Notes: generated from the sequence alone by a model not told the origin. A stretch of DNA of 64,000 bases from an uncultured Bacteroidales bacterium (GCA_902800715.1 CADCFN010000018.1:1-64000), one strand, 5' to 3'. Shown: positions 55,231 to 64,000, counted from the stretch's first letter. Made by a program: numbers and translations.

Positions 55231-57849
55231 TTACTGAAGAAGGGCGTCACGCATGGCCTGCATGGCATCGACAAGTCCATCCACGTTGCGACCACCAGCC
55301 TGAGCGAAATGAGGCTGACCGCCACCACCGCCCTGGATGCACTTGGCAGCGCCACGCACGATGTCGCCTGCCTTCTTGCCATTCTTGACGATATCCTCGC
55401 TGAGCATCACGGTCAGCATGGGCTTGCCCTCGTACTCAGTAGCAGCAAGGAAAGCCGTTGCCTCAGGGCATTCGGCCTTGATGGCAAGAGCCACACCCTT
55501 TACCACGTCGGGCAAACGACTGCCCGTGAGGAGGATTACATTCATTCCATTCTCCAACTTGGCCTCGGCAATGAGTTGCTTGGAGAGGATGGAAATGCGC
55601 TGCTTCATGAAATCATCGACTTGCTTCTTGAGATCGGCATTTTCGCTGAGCGACTTCTGCAAAGCGGCGATTGCATCGGGGGCATTATTAAGCATCTCCT
55701 TGATCTGGCCCATCGTGTCCTGAATAGCGTCAAGCATCTCCTCGACACGAGCACCCGTGACAGCCTCGATACGGCGGATACCCGCAGCGATACTGCTTTC
55801 ACTGACGATGCGCACCATGCCGATATTACCGGTGTTAGGCACATGAGTACCACCACACAGCTCTACCGAATCACCATACTTGATGACGCGCACGCGGTCA
55901 CCGTATTTCTCGCCGAAGAGCGCCATGGCACCCATCTGCTTAGCCTCGTCGATAGGCACCTCACGGTGTTCCTCGCGCGGAATGGCATTGCGTATCATCT
56001 GATTAGCCAGATGCTCCACTTGACGGATCTCCTCGGGTGTTACCTTGCGGAAGTGGGAGAAGTCAAAGCGCAGGGATACCGGGTCAACATAAGAGCCCTT
56101 CTGCTCTACATGGGTGCCCAACACATGGCGCAATGCTGCATGCAAGAGGTGAGTCGCCGTATGGTTGCACTCTGTAGCATGGCGTGCTTCGAGATCAATC
56201 GTGGCATGCAGAGTAGCATTGACGTCGCTCGGGAGTTTTGAAGTAATGTGCACGGGCAGATTGTTCTCGCGTTTGGTATCGGTCACCTCAATGACTTCGT
56301 CACCCAATTTGAGGGTTCCGCGGTCACCCACCTGACCGCCCATCTCGGCATAGAACGGAGAGCGGTCAAGCACAATCTGGTAGAAGGACTTGTTCTTCTG
56401 AGTCACCTTGCGGTAGCGCAGGATGTTCACGTCACACTCGGTGAGGTCATAACCGACAAACTCGGTCACGCCGTCCCTGAGTTCCACCCAGTCGGTAGCT
56501 TCGACGGCAGCGGCATTGCGGGCGCGCTGTTTCTGCTTCTGCATCTCGACATTGAATTCCTCCTCGTTGACGGTCATGCCGTTCTCGCGCAGGATGAGTT
56601 CGGTCAAGTCGAGGGGGAAGCCGAAGGTGTCATACAGGGTAAAGGCTTCCTTGCCATCGACAACGGTCTTGCCGGCAGCCTTGGTGTCGGCGATGACCTT
56701 CTCGATGAGTTTCATACCGGTCTCGAGGGTGCGCAGGAAAGCATCTTCCTCCTCCTTGGTAACGTGCTTGATGAGGTCGGCCTGTGCCTTGATTTCGGGA
56801 TAAGCATCGCCCATGCTGTCGATGAGGGTATCGATGAGACGATACATGAACGCCTCACGGAAGCCCAGGAAGGTATAGCCGTAGCGCACTGCACGACGCA
56901 GGATGCGACGGATGACGTAGCCCGCCTTGGCATTGCTGGGCAGCTGGCCGTCGGCCACCGAGAAGGCGATGGTGCGCACATGGTCGGCTACCACGCGCAT
57001 GGCGACGTCAACGTCCTTGCTGTTGCCGTATTTCTTGCCGCACATCTCACCCAGCTTGCCAATCAGGGGCTGGAAGACGTCGGTATCATAGTTGGATTTC
57101 TTGCCCTGCAGCGCCATGCACAGGCGTTCCAGACCCATACCGGTGTCAATCACCTTGTTGGGCAGCGGCTCCAGCGAGCCGTCCACCTTGCGGTTGTACT
57201 GCATGAACACGAGGTTCCAGATTTCAATCACGAGAGGATTATCCTTGTTGACCAACGATGCACCGGGCACAGCGGCTTTCTCCTCCTCGCTGCGCAGGTC
57301 GATGTGGATTTCGCTGCACGGTCCGCAGGGGCCGGTGTCACCCATTTCCCAGAAGTTGTCGTGGGCATTGCCGTTGAGGATGTGGTCCTTGGGCAGATGT
57401 GCCTCCCAGAACTTGGCGGCCTCATCGTCACGGCTCACGCCGATGCTGTCGTCACCCTCAAAGACGGTGGCATACAGATTCTTGGGCTCCAGTCCATAGA
57501 CATTGACCAACAGGTCCCATGCCCAGTCAATGGCCTCGTGCTTGAAATAGTCGCCAAAGGACCAGTTGCCGAGCATCTCGAACATGGTGTGGTGGTAGGT
57601 ATCGTGGCCCACCTCTTCCAGGTCGTTGTGCTTGCCGCTCACGCGGAGGCATTTCTGGGAATCGGCAACGCGACGCCACTGGGCTTCCTTGTTGCCCAGG
57701 ATAATGTCCTTGAACTGGTTCATACCGGCATTGGTAAACATGAGGGTTGGATCATCCTTGATTACCATGGGAGCCGAGGGCACAATGTGGTGGCCATGCT
57801 CCTCAAAGTAACGCTTGAAGGTCTCTCGGATTTCTTTTGCAGTCAGCAT
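55231..57849 (-). CDS. alaS: Alanine--tRNA ligase
   Basis: Class II synthetase, 872 residues. Motif 1 region [19 protein letters not shown], motif 2 [20 protein letters not shown], motif 3 [13 protein letters not shown], the editing domain HxxxH in [20 protein letters not shown] with the later [13 protein letters not shown], and the C-terminal DHHA1/glycine-rich domain ([15 protein letters not shown]). ATG at 57849 directly precedes [19 protein letters not shown]. The promoter crosses that of the divergent MerR gene. Confidence 0.97.
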   Translation of the reverse strand: MLTAKEIRETFKRYFEEHGHHIVPSAPMVIKDDPTLMFTNAGMNQFKDIILGNKEAQWRRVADSQKCLRVSGKHNDLEEVGHDTYHHTMFEMLGNWSFGDYFKHEAIDWAWDLLVNVYGLEPKNLYATVFEGDDSIGVSRDDEAAKFWEAHLPKDHILNGNAHDNFWEMGDTGPCGPCSEIHIDLRSEEEKAAVPGASLVNKDNPLVIEIWNLVFMQYNRKVDGSLEPLPNKVIDTGMGLERLCMALQGKKSNYDTDVFQPLIGKLGEMCGKKYGNSKDVDVAMRVVADHVRTIAFSVADGQLPSNAKAGYVIRRILRRAVRYGYTFLGFREAFMYRLIDTLIDSMGDAYPEIKAQADLIKHVTKEEEDAFLRTLETGMKLIEKVIADTKAAGKTVVDGKEAFTLYDTFGFPLDLTELILRENGMTVNEEEFNVEMQKQKQRARNAAAVEATDWVELRDGVTEFVGYDLTECDVNILRYRKVTQKNKSFYQIVLDRSPFYAEMGGQVGDRGTLKLGDEVIEVTDTKRENNLPVHITSKLPSDVNATLHATIDLEARHATECNHTATHLLHAALRHVLGTHVEQKGSYVDPVSLRFDFSHFRKVTPEEIRQVEHLANQMIRNAIPREEHREVPIDEAKQMGAMALFGEKYGDRVRVIKYGDSVELCGGTHVPNTGNIGMVRIVSESSIAAGIRRIEAVTGARVEEMLDAIQDTMGQIKEMLNNAPDAIAALQKSLSENADLKKQVDDFMKQRISILSKQLIAEAKLENGMNVILLTGSRLPDVVKGVALAIKAECPEATAFLAATEYEGKPMLTVMLSEDIVKNGKKAGDIVRGAAKCIQGGGGGQPHFAQAGGRNVDGLVDAMQAMRDALLQ

Positions 57850-57888
57850 AATATTTTGTCTTAATATGTTATAAATGTTCGATTTTTG

Positions 57889-57919
57889 TTGCAAAGCCTA
57901 AACTTTTTGTTTACCTTTG
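57889..57919 (+). promoter_or_regulatory. Promoter for the MerR-type gene
   Basis: TTG at 57889-57891, 20-base spacer, TACCTTTG at 57912-57919. Predicted start near 57926. Confidence 0.7.
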
Positions 57920-57938
57920 CAGTGTTGTAATTAACCTG

Positions 57939-57969
57939 CAAAGTTAAATATTTCCGTCAATCTGTGCAA
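57939..57969 (-). promoter_or_regulatory. Promoter for alaS, crossing the MerR promoter
   Basis: On the minus strand TTG (complement of CAA 57967-57969), 20-base spacer, TAACTTTG (57939-57946). Predicted start near 57932, so the two transcripts start within a few bases and each polymerase footprint covers the other's start. Confidence 0.7.
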
Positions 57970-57973
57970 GACT

Positions 57974-58330
57974 ATGCGTCAACTGGACAAAAAATTCTAC
58001 AAAATCGGTGATGTTTCAGAGATTCTAGGAATCCCTGAATCGACGTTGCGCTACTGGGAAACGCAATTCACCATCATCAAGCCCCGCCGCAACAAGAAGA
58101 ACATCCGCTACTATACGCCCAACGACATCGAAATCATCAGCAAGGTCTATTATCTGGTCAAGGAAAAAGGCTTGAAACTCGATGCCGCCCAGGCCCAGAT
58201 ACGCCACAACCGCGACGGCGTGGACAAGCGTTTTGACGCCATCGAGCAGCTCAAGGGCATCAAGGAACAGCTGCTGGCGTTCCAGAATGCGCTCGACGAG
58301 CTGTTCCCCGACATTCCCGCCGCGAGATAA
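57974..58330 (+). CDS. MerR family transcriptional regulator
   Basis: 118 residues. N-terminal winged helix-turn-helix: KKFYKIGDVSEILGIPESTL then RYWETQFTIIKP and NIRYYTPNDIEII (wing). The dimerisation coiled coil (about 75-110) is short and there is no metal- or drug-binding C-terminal domain, as in the small MerR-like regulators common in Bacteroidota. It is divergent from alaS with interlocked promoters; autoregulation or control of alaS is possible. Confidence 0.92.
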   Translation: MRQLDKKFYKIGDVSEILGIPESTLRYWETQFTIIKPRRNKKNIRYYTPNDIEIISKVYYLVKEKGLKLDAAQAQIRHNRDGVDKRFDAIEQLKGIKEQLLAFQNALDELFPDIPAAR

Positions 58331-58345
58331 GCCACAAGAAATCAC

Positions 58346-58386
58346 CACGAGGGGGATGCCTGTTCATGTCAGGCATCCCCCTCGTG
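58346..58386. terminator. Strong bidirectional hairpin
   Basis: A perfect 17-pair stem (58346-58362 with 58370-58386), loop of 7, between the convergent MerR-type and glycine-zipper lipoprotein genes. Confidence 0.85.
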
Positions 58387-58403
58387 ATATTATGTCCAGA
58401 CAG

Positions 58404-59057
58404 TCAGCGGCGGTTGGTGCGCAGCTGGAAGGAGCGCATGATGTACAGCTTGTCGCCGTCCGAGAATCCGATGGAAAAGTCGGCAGAACCGTTCTTCAGT
58501 TTCTTGGTAGCGACGAGCTCGCACTCATAGCGCACAGCCTTGCCGGGACCCAATTCCTTGACAATGGCCGTCGGTGACAGGTAAATCGCCTTAGTACCGC
58601 TCACGGTAATCACCGGGGCGATGTCATAGACATAGTCGCGGCCCGTATTACGCATGATGAACACCAGCTTGGCGTGCTCATTGGCATCCAGGGCACGGTT
58701 GTCGTTCTCATCGACAAAGCGCAGCTCCTCGATTTCGATGTTGGCAAAGGGGCTGTAGGCATTGTTCTGACGGTAATCGTCCCTGCCGTATTCATAGTAG
58801 TAATCCGACGAACGGTAATTGCCGTTATCGGTCTGGGGGGCTGTTGCCGCAGCACCGACAATGCCGCCGACAGCCATGCCCACCACGGTGCCCAGGTCAC
58901 TGCCTCGCCGACCGTCGGCAATGCCACCGATGGCTGAGCCGAACAAGCCACCGAGTGATGCTCCCGTTGCCGTGCCATAGAACTGATTCATCGACTGGCA
59001 ACTGGTCAACATCATCAATGCAGCTACCATAGCCACAAAGGTTGTCTTCTTTTTCAT
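58404..59057 (-). CDS. Glycine-zipper lipoprotein
   Basis: 217 residues. Lipobox MLTSC with lipidated Cys20. Next comes a glycine-zipper segment (about 30-72: GASLGGLFGSAIGGIADG then GTVVGMAVGGIVGAAA) that may insert in or pack on the membrane, then a Tyr/Asn-rich spacer and a beta domain with IEELRFVDENDNRALDANEH. Likely envelope-attached; function unknown. Confidence 0.88.
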   Translation of the reverse strand: MKKKTTFVAMVAALMMLTSCQSMNQFYGTATGASLGGLFGSAIGGIADGRRGSDLGTVVGMAVGGIVGAAATAPQTDNGNYRSSDYYYEYGRDDYRQNNAYSPFANIEIEELRFVDENDNRALDANEHAKLVFIMRNTGRDYVYDIAPVITVSGTKAIYLSPTAIVKELGPGKAVRYECELVATKKLKNGSADFSIGFSDGDKLYIMRSFQLRTNRR

Positions 59058-59112
59058 TCTTTCTATCTAAATTAGCTTGGTTACACAATACACGAGGTTA
59101 AACTCGACTGAA

Positions 59113-59544
59113 TCAGTGTTTTGCAAGAATTGTGCCAAGTTCATCGGGGTCCACGAGCAGCCGATAAGTACTGTCACTGTCTTTGGGCGTGAGCAGCAGC
59201 AAAAGCAATCGCCGCTCCTCTAGAATACAGTTGAATAAATCTTTCCATTCCTTGCCGAAATCTGACACATAACGGACCCATAAACGCTTAGTGTTCGGGA
59301 TATTTTGAGTCAGTGTCGACATAAAAGCGTTTAACGATGCCGGCGTTTCGATTTCAACAACGACCGTGTCGCCGACAGCGACAACCGAGTTGACTGTCCA
59401 GCCCTCTCCCTCCTTATTGGGGCACTGAGCACTCAGCTGCCGCACACAAGAGTCACAACCGAGGCCATCCACCTGCTGCTGGGCAAAGCCCAGAACAGGG
59501 AACATCAATAACGCCAGCAGGGCAAACAGACCGATTCTATTCAT
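59113..59544 (-). CDS. Small exported protein of unknown function
   Basis: 143 residues, signal peptide about 1-21 (PVLGFAQ). The mature region has four cysteines, including GCDSCVRQLSAQC, which could form disulfides, and a Leu-rich segment EERRLLLLLLTP. Start ATG 59544 is inside the last 8 bases of the TerB-like gene, showing translational coupling. No family recognised. Confidence 0.75.
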   Translation of the reverse strand: MNRIGLFALLALLMFPVLGFAQQQVDGLGCDSCVRQLSAQCPNKEGEGWTVNSVVAVGDTVVVEIETPASLNAFMSTLTQNIPNTKRLWVRYVSDFGKEWKDLFNCILEERRLLLLLLTPKDSDSTYRLLVDPDELGTILAKH

Positions 59545-59941
59545 CACACGATGAATCATTGGCATCGAGGCTGTCGATGACACCGGCAATCATGCCGTCA
59601 ACAATAGAGCCGCGATAGCCCAGTGCCATCGCATAAATCTTGCAGATGGCAAGTTCCTGCTCATCGAGTTCGCCGTCCACCATCATCATCGCTACCATGT
59701 CGCGCATGTAGGCGAGTTTGGTATCCTCGTCCTGGGGCAGTTCAATCGTCACGCTGTCAGGGTTCTCGATGACGTTGTTGAACTCTTCGGGCGTGACATT
59801 CTCGCGTGAAGCGACTGCGAGCAACACAGCGAGTTCCGAGTCGGTAAGGCGCTCATCGGCCGACGCGAGCATCACGAGGTTCTTGAGTTGGCCCAGACGC
59901 TGCTGGTCCTTAGCGTTTTCGTTCATTGTATTCATAGTCAT
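59537..59941 (-). CDS. TerB family protein
   Basis: 134 residues. All-helical TerB-like domain with MLASADERLTDSELAVLLAV and MMMVDGELDEQELAICKIYA: two acidic metal-binding-like helices typical of the family. Three possible ATGs occur in the first six codons; the first is given. TerB proteins occur in stress and membrane contexts, but actual tellurite resistance is not implied. Overlaps the next gene by 8 bases. A minus-strand -7 box TACCTTTG is at 59957-59964. Confidence 0.85.
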   Translation of the reverse strand: MTMNTMNENAKDQQRLGQLKNLVMLASADERLTDSELAVLLAVASRENVTPEEFNNVIENPDSVTIELPQDEDTKLAYMRDMVAMMMVDGELDEQELAICKIYAMALGYRGSIVDGMIAGVIDSLDANDSSCDE

Positions 59942-60018
59942 ATCATTTATTTATCGCAAAGGTAATGCATTTTTCAAGAAGTTAGTGTAATTTTGCAACT
60001 ATAAAATCATTTAATAAG

Positions 60019-60303
60019 ATGAAAACCATACAAGAAATCAAGGATATGCTCTCGCGCAGCGAGGGCGAGCAGGCGCTGAACGCCGCTAACGAAATCGTTG
60101 AGAGCAAGGGTGTTTCAAGGGAAACCCTCGCCAATGCCTACTACCTGCGCGGCAACGCCTACCGCCAGAACGGCAACATCCGCATGGCACTCAACAGCTA
60201 CCTCGAAGCCATGGACATCGACCCCGACGGTCCCGCCGCCGAAGCCTACCGCCACCTGCAGGAACTTTTAGACTTCTATAACAAGGACTACTATAATCCT
60301 TAA
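60019..60303 (+). CDS. Small tetratricopeptide-repeat protein
   Basis: 94 residues, cytoplasmic. Two TPR-like helix pairs; the second is canonical (ANAYYLRGNAYRQNGNIRMA and LNSYLEAMDIDPDGPAAEAY). Probably a protein-interaction adaptor. TAATTTTG at 59988-59995 is its likely -7 box, 24 bases before the ATG. Ends at a short GGAATTA repeat. Confidence 0.85.
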   Translation: MKTIQEIKDMLSRSEGEQALNAANEIVESKGVSRETLANAYYLRGNAYRQNGNIRMALNSYLEAMDIDPDGPAAEAYRHLQELLDFYNKDYYNP

Positions 60304-60337
60304 TTAGGAATTAGGAATTAGGAATTAGGAATTAGCA
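60302..60337. repeat. TAGGAAT microsatellite
   Basis: Four to five tandem AATTAGG units immediately after the TPR gene's stop codon. Confidence 0.85.
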
Positions 60338-60370
60338 GAGTTGAGTACTTCTTAGTTTTTTCTGGACTGT

Positions 60371-61018
60371 TCACCTGTCAAACTGGATGAACCGGTTGTT
60401 CAGTTTCTCATAGCCCATCGTGGACTCCATGTCGTGGCCGGGCCATAGCACACAGTCGTCGGGCAGTAGATTGGTGAGCATCTTCAGGCTCTGCATCAAG
60501 TCGGGTTCCCATCCGAACAACAGGTCGCTGCGTCCGATGTCCTCCTTGAAGAGTGTGTCGCCGGTAAAGGCAGCCTTTTCTTCTTCACAATAAAAAACGG
60601 CACTGCCGGGTGAATGCCCGGGGGTGTGGATGACCTTGAGCTGATGATGTCCGAACTGGATGATTTCGCCATCGTCCAGGAAGCGTTGCGGGTGGACAAC
60701 ATCATGCTGGAATACGCCCGGACCGAAAATCTCCTCAATCCTCGTTTGCATCCGTGCCATCCAGGACTTATCACCGTGATGAATCTCGGGAAACAAGCCA
60801 TATTCATCCCTGACCTGGTCACAGGAGAGCAGGTGGTCATAGTGACCGTGGGTCAGCAGGCACCTGACAGGCTTTAAACGCTCCTTACTGATGTAATGCT
60901 TGAAGTTTTCGCGCTGGCGACGGTATTGGGCACAGGGGTCAATGATGACACACTCACCGGTGTCATCGCTCACAACATAACAATTGGCCGAAAACTGAAA
61001 CCGTCTAATCTGTATCAT
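60371..61018 (-). CDS. MBL-fold metallo-hydrolase
   Basis: Zinc hydrolase of the glyoxalase II-like group, 215 residues. Motifs: NCYVVSDDTGECVIIDPCAQ at the start, LTHGHYDHLLSC (HxHxDH), HTPGHSPGSAVFY, FTGDTLFKEDIGRSDL (bridging Asp) and LWPGHDMESTMGYE. Likely a thioester or hydroxyacylglutathione-type hydrolase; the substrate is unknown. Lies 25 bases after the lipoprotein gene on the same strand. Confidence 0.93.
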   Translation of the reverse strand: MIQIRRFQFSANCYVVSDDTGECVIIDPCAQYRRQRENFKHYISKERLKPVRCLLTHGHYDHLLSCDQVRDEYGLFPEIHHGDKSWMARMQTRIEEIFGPGVFQHDVVHPQRFLDDGEIIQFGHHQLKVIHTPGHSPGSAVFYCEEEKAAFTGDTLFKEDIGRSDLLFGWEPDLMQSLKMLTNLLPDDCVLWPGHDMESTMGYEKLNNRFIQFDR

Positions 61019-61043
61019 TACACAAGCTGATTAGATTCTATTT

Positions 61044-61523
61044 TCACCGCTTCATGTGCTTGAGCATCTCGGCTTTATCGACAACAACCCACACGGTATC
61101 GACCACGCGGCCCTGACGGTCGCCCATCTGGCGTAGCGGATTGGCAAAATCCTTGTCGAGCACCTCGACGTCATCGACGAAATAGTCGGTCTCGCCCCTA
61201 TTAGAGAATACATTCTTGAAGCCCCACACGGCATGGTACTTGAGTTTGACCTTCCATCCCTCGACCTGGGCCTGATAGAGCAGCTGCACAAGCGAGTCCT
61301 GGTCATTGCGGTCGTTGTCAAACGAGAACTGGAAGGGTTCTCCGCTGGTGTTCATGCCCGTCTGGGTGAGGTTCATGCGGCCCTCCCACGAGTCCCAGAA
61401 GACGCCTTTCTTGGTGAACTCAATCAGGTTACCCACCTTCTCTCCTACCGAGTAATTTTCCTTACAACCTGTAAAAGCCAATATCAAAACGCCAATCAAG
61501 GCAATGTGCAATAATCGTTTCAT
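61044..61523 (-). CDS. Small lipoprotein of unknown function
   Basis: 159 residues. Lipobox LAFTGC with Cys20. The mature domain starts KENYSVGEKVGNLIEFTKKG and is beta-rich, including FDNDRNDQDSLVQLLYQAQ and NRGETDYFVDDVEVLDKD. Homologues are annotated as hypothetical lipoproteins of Bacteroidota. Co-directional with the MBL hydrolase. Confidence 0.8.
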   Translation of the reverse strand: MKRLLHIALIGVLILAFTGCKENYSVGEKVGNLIEFTKKGVFWDSWEGRMNLTQTGMNTSGEPFQFSFDNDRNDQDSLVQLLYQAQVEGWKVKLKYHAVWGFKNVFSNRGETDYFVDDVEVLDKDFANPLRQMGDRQGRVVDTVWVVVDKAEMLKHMKR

Positions 61524-61615
61524 CGTAATTCTTGATTTTTAACCATTCGTATTAATGAACACGCTGCAAGTTTCATGCCACCCAATCATGCCAGTTTGAG
61601 TGGAAACAGGACAAT

Positions 61616-62155
61616 TTACTTTTTCCTGCAATTCTTCTGGTGCGTCTTGAGCAGCTTCACCGCCTGACCGTAGGGGCTTGTGGTAACGCTCACAAAATAG
61701 GCCGCCATCGTGGTGGTGTAGGTATTCTTGTAGTACCCTTTGGTAAACAATTCCTCCTCCGAGAAACTGTCGGCGAGCGCCAACATTTCCTCTTGCGTCT
61801 GCTGCAACAGGCGTTGAGCCTCGTCTAGAGGGGTATTTTGATGCTTTTCGACCAGCATCTTGTCCATCTCGTGGTAGTTGCGGCGGTATTCATCGGGCAG
61901 GTAATCCCTGGGATGGCCCTCGCGGATGTTCTGCACAAACTCCCGCATGAGCACCTGCCACTCGTGGAGGTGAATCAGCAGGTCACGCAGGCAGCGGTCA
62001 TACTGCCAGCGGACGCCGCACTTCTTGGGATCGGCAGCGAAGTCAAACGGCTTGACCTTTTCTTCGTCGCTCATCTTTGCGATTTGGTCACATAGTTTGG
62101 CATAGCCATCGCTGATGGATGCCAACAATTCTTGTTTAGTAGTTGGGTTTGACAT
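61616..62155 (-). CDS. ClbS/DfsB family four-helix protein
   Basis: 179 residues of the ClbS/DfsB (DinB-like) family, cytoplasmic four-helix bundle; ClbS in colibactin producers protects the cell from the toxin, but most family members have no known function. Conserved parts are TTKQELLASISDGYAKLCDQ, CGVRWQYDRCLRDLLIHLHEW and VTTSPYGQAVKLLKTHQKNC. Twelve bases after a 43-codon gene. A broken copy of its first third is at 63466-63565. Confidence 0.88.
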   Translation of the reverse strand: MSNPTTKQELLASISDGYAKLCDQIAKMSDEEKVKPFDFAADPKKCGVRWQYDRCLRDLLIHLHEWQVLMREFVQNIREGHPRDYLPDEYRRNYHEMDKMLVEKHQNTPLDEAQRLLQQTQEEMLALADSFSEEELFTKGYYKNTYTTTMAAYFVSVTTSPYGQAVKLLKTHQKNCRKK

Positions 62156-62167
62156 AATTATTGAGAG

Positions 62168-62299
62168 TTATTCGTCGTTGTAGGTCTGTTGCTGATTGGC
62201 TCTGATAAAAAACTGGTCTTCGATATCTTCAGCTAGGTTGTTTTGCTCTGGTACCTCCAAATCAAAAACAACAGCCAAATCATTCCAGCAGATATCCAT
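62168..62299 (-). CDS. 43-residue hypothetical protein coupled to acyltransferase
   Basis: The ATG overlaps the acyltransferase stop as TAATG, a classic re-initiation junction, and the stop is 12 bases before ClbS/DfsB. The peptide is acidic, beginning MDICWNDLAVVFDLEVPEQN and ending QQQTYNDE. No family recognised. The last codons share CTACAAC and GACGAATAA with the tail at 63408-63430. Confidence 0.55.
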   Translation of the reverse strand: MDICWNDLAVVFDLEVPEQNNLAEDIEDQFFIRANQQQTYNDE

Positions 62300-63351
62300 T
62301 ACATTAAAAACCATTTAATAATCGGTATCTTTTTTAATAAAAAGACAACCAGGCAACTTACCGCAAAAATAATCAAACTATAAAAAGGAATAAAATAATA
62401 CTGATTAAAAGACATTCCATTAATCCCCAATAAATCATTTGCCATGAGATAAAGCAACTGATGAATAAGATAGACTCCTAGAGTAAGGTTTGACAACCTG
62501 ACTATCAGAGAAGAATAATTAGCAGAAAACTTCAACTGCTTAATCATCAAAAAAACAGCCATGGATTCAAACAACAAAAATATATTGAGATTGGAATAAA
62601 ACACTTCACTCGGTTCCCCAATAAGATGCGAATACCAGTGAGTGAGAAGGATTACAAGAATCACACTCAATAAACCCATTAGATAAATAAATCTCTTTAG
62701 GACATTACTCAATTGATAGGTATTAAGATAGTGGCCAAGAACAAAATAGCCCACATAACCTGATGCAATTCTTATTTCAAATCCTCTATAATACTTTTGG
62801 ACACTTTCTCCAGCCAATTCATCAAACAAGCCGATGGCAGTAATGAGCATGGGAATAATGAATGCTGTTAGCACCGCAACGAGGATGACGTATTCTTCCA
62901 AACGCTTATTCTGAGTAATCGCTCTTAAAACTGGAACTGCGACGTATAAACCAATTAGCACCTTTAGAAACCAAAAATGCACTGGTCCCTTTAATGTTAA
63001 CCTTATGATTTCTAATAAATTAAAACTATTACAAATTATCGACTCATACAACGCATAGCAAAATGACCAGAATAAAAAGATGTAAACGATACGAAACAGA
63101 TTCTTGGTAAAAAGTTTTTTAATGCTAATCTTCTTATCCTGATTCAAAAACAATGCACCTGAAATCATTACAAAAACCGGCACACACCATCGAGAGATTG
63201 AGTCATAAATATTGCATACCTCCCATTCATCTGAGGGGAAACAACCAAGGAAACCTTCGGTTGCAACATGCAACATCACTACAGCAAACGCTGCTATAAT
63301 TCGTAGGACATCAAATGATAATACCCTATGGTTCAATGTCGATTGGTTCAT
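62299..63351 (-). CDS. Acyltransferase family membrane protein
   Basis: 350 residues, Acyl_transf_3 family with about ten membrane helices; such enzymes O-acetylate surface polysaccharides or lipids. N-terminal SFDVLRIIAAFAVVMLHVAT has the conserved Arg and His of the family, and SRWCVPVFVMISGALFL follows. The gene is much richer in A and T than all neighbours, which suggests transfer from another genome. It lies between an intact ClbS/DfsB gene and a truncated copy. Confidence 0.9.
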   Translation of the reverse strand: MNQSTLNHRVLSFDVLRIIAAFAVVMLHVATEGFLGCFPSDEWEVCNIYDSISRWCVPVFVMISGALFLNQDKKISIKKLFTKNLFRIVYIFLFWSFCYALYESIICNSFNLLEIIRLTLKGPVHFWFLKVLIGLYVAVPVLRAITQNKRLEEYVILVAVLTAFIIPMLITAIGLFDELAGESVQKYYRGFEIRIASGYVGYFVLGHYLNTYQLSNVLKRFIYLMGLLSVILVILLTHWYSHLIGEPSEVFYSNLNIFLLFESMAVFLMIKQLKFSANYSSLIVRLSNLTLGVYLIHQLLYLMANDLLGINGMSFNQYYFIPFYSLIIFAVSCLVVFLLKKIPIIKWFLM

Positions 63352-63407
63352 AACATCAGATAAGAGTGCATCAATGCTAGATTTGAATGCAATAAATACA
63401 TCTTTTA

Positions 63408-63565
63408 TTCGTCGGTGAGGAAAAGGAAGTCGTTGTAGGGAAGCGGGCGGTGTGGACGGCCTTGGCCTTTTCTTCGCCGCTCATCTTTGCTATCTGTTCA
63501 CATAGTTTGGCATAGCCATCGTTGATGGACGCCAACAATTCTTGTTTAGTCGTAGGGTTAGCCAA
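63408..63565 (-). pseudogene. Truncated ClbS/DfsB copy
   Basis: The first 36 codons or so (TTG at 63565 replacing ATG, then ANPTTKQELLASINDGYAKL) match the intact gene at 62155, then similarity stops at about 63466. A different tail follows; in the third frame it reads RPLPYNDFLFLTDE and stops at 63408. A -7 box TATATTTG at 63610-63617 survives and could drive the acyltransferase unit. Confidence 0.8.
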
Positions 63566-63672
63566 AACTATCAGGATTAAATGATAACACTATACTTTAT
63601 TAATGGCAGCAAATATATAAAGAATTGTTTAACAAAGTGATTTTTGAACTACCCATTTTTGCCTTTTTCATC

Positions 63673-63717
63673 AAAAAAAAGCCGCTTGTCGGCACCCGAT
63701 ACGGGTCGACAAGCGGC
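63673..63717 (-). terminator. Rho-independent terminator of the FISUMP gene
   Basis: On the minus strand, GCCGCTTGTCG (63707-63717) pairs with 63681-63691, and an inner CCCG/CGGG pair extends it. It is followed by T8 (63673-63680). Confidence 0.9.
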
Positions 63718-63754
63718 AATATATGTTCTTTCTTCGTTTGAAAAGAGGGTTTTA

Positions 63755-64000
63755 TTACTCAGTCACACGCACGGCGCGCACGGTACAACCCATAAAGCGG
63801 CTGCTGCCATTTACTTTTTCCAAATCTGAAGCAAAATAAAGGTTGGCACCGTTTGTCGGAAAGTAAAAACTCGGAGCAGTGAACGCCATCGAGCGCGTCC
63901 AATAGTAGCCCTTCAAACCGATGCTGTACATTGCACTTTCTCCAGATGCGGGCAAGAAGATTGAGTTACCGTTAGGACCAGTGACCTGATAACCGTTCAC
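63755..64000 (-). CDS. FISUMP domain protein, C-terminal part only
   Basis: The last 80 or so residues of a secreted protein of the Fibrobacter succinogenes major paralogous domain (TIGR02145). Typical blocks are GYQVTGPNGNSIFLPASG, KGYYWTRSMAF and the end MGCTVRAVRVTE. The gene enters from the right edge, so the N-terminus and domain number are unknown. Related in fold idea to the FGE/SUMF1 (C-lectin-like) repeats at 45-49 kb. Confidence 0.85.
   Translation of the reverse strand: MNGYQVTGPNGNSIFLPASGESAMYSIGLKGYYWTRSMAFTAPSFYFPTNGANLYFASDLEKVNGSSRFMGCTVRAVRVTE

Noticed and set aside
56248-57864. 538-codon open frame opposite alaS
   Set aside because: Antisense of the alanine-tRNA ligase; no start region or family match.

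Overview
The window comes from a Bacteroidales genome, most likely a gut Prevotellaceae or Muribaculaceae relative. The evidence is Bacteroidota-type promoters (TTTG, 19-21 bases, TAnnTTTG), the lack of Shine-Dalgarno sequences, secreted proteins ending in dockerin repeats, BspA-type leucine-rich repeats, DUF5103, FISUMP and C10 (streptopain-like) proteins, and paired deoxynucleoside kinases. No rRNA, tRNA, CRISPR array or intact insertion sequence was seen.

Layout. 1-4 kb: glyA (cut by the window edge), a flavin reductase-like gene, a repeat-rich gap and two tandem deoxynucleoside kinases. 4-7 kb: a C10 protease with dockerin and a small secreted protein. 7-12.5 kb, minus strand: an M23/LysM peptidase, recG-ispD, and a DUF59 gene with an LpxH-like gene that lacks a normal start codon. 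12.8-19 kb: HU, a 30-residue basic ribosomal-type protein, RNase G/E, then ornithine aminotransferase and P5C dehydrogenase (ornithine to glutamate). 19.9-27.5 kb: three more dockerin proteins (leucine-rich repeat, endonuclease I, cohesin-like) interrupted by two overlapping mobile-element-type genes and rlmN. 27.6-35 kb, minus strand: rpiB, valS, def, ruvX and rho. 35.2-37.1 kb: a CCA-adding enzyme fused in frame to an O6-alkylguanine-DNA alkyltransferase. 37.5-44.3 kb: an M64 peptidase, a lone HsdR-N domain and a five-gene secreted-protein operon ending in a YARHG protein. 45-49 kb: a dockerin protein with four tandem FGE/SUMF1 modules. 49.2-64 kb: pcrA-nspC, DUF5103, a Na/Ca antiporter, alaS facing a MerR gene, several small envelope genes, an MBL hydrolase, a ClbS/DfsB-acyltransferase cassette with a broken ClbS copy, and a FISUMP fragment at the edge.

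Common threads. Five exported proteins carry dockerin repeats (C10 protease, LRR protein, endonuclease I, cohesin-like protein, FGE-repeat protein), and one also has a possible cohesin-like domain, which suggests a surface-assembly system. Intergenic DNA carries a family of composite palindromic elements; one about 302-base pair has identical architecture but a 23-base loop in opposite orientation in the two copies. Other points of interest are the CCA/alkyltransferase fusion, a candidate small RNA at 31.65 kb, crossed promoters for alaS and the MerR gene, and a 137-base out-of-frame gene overlap.
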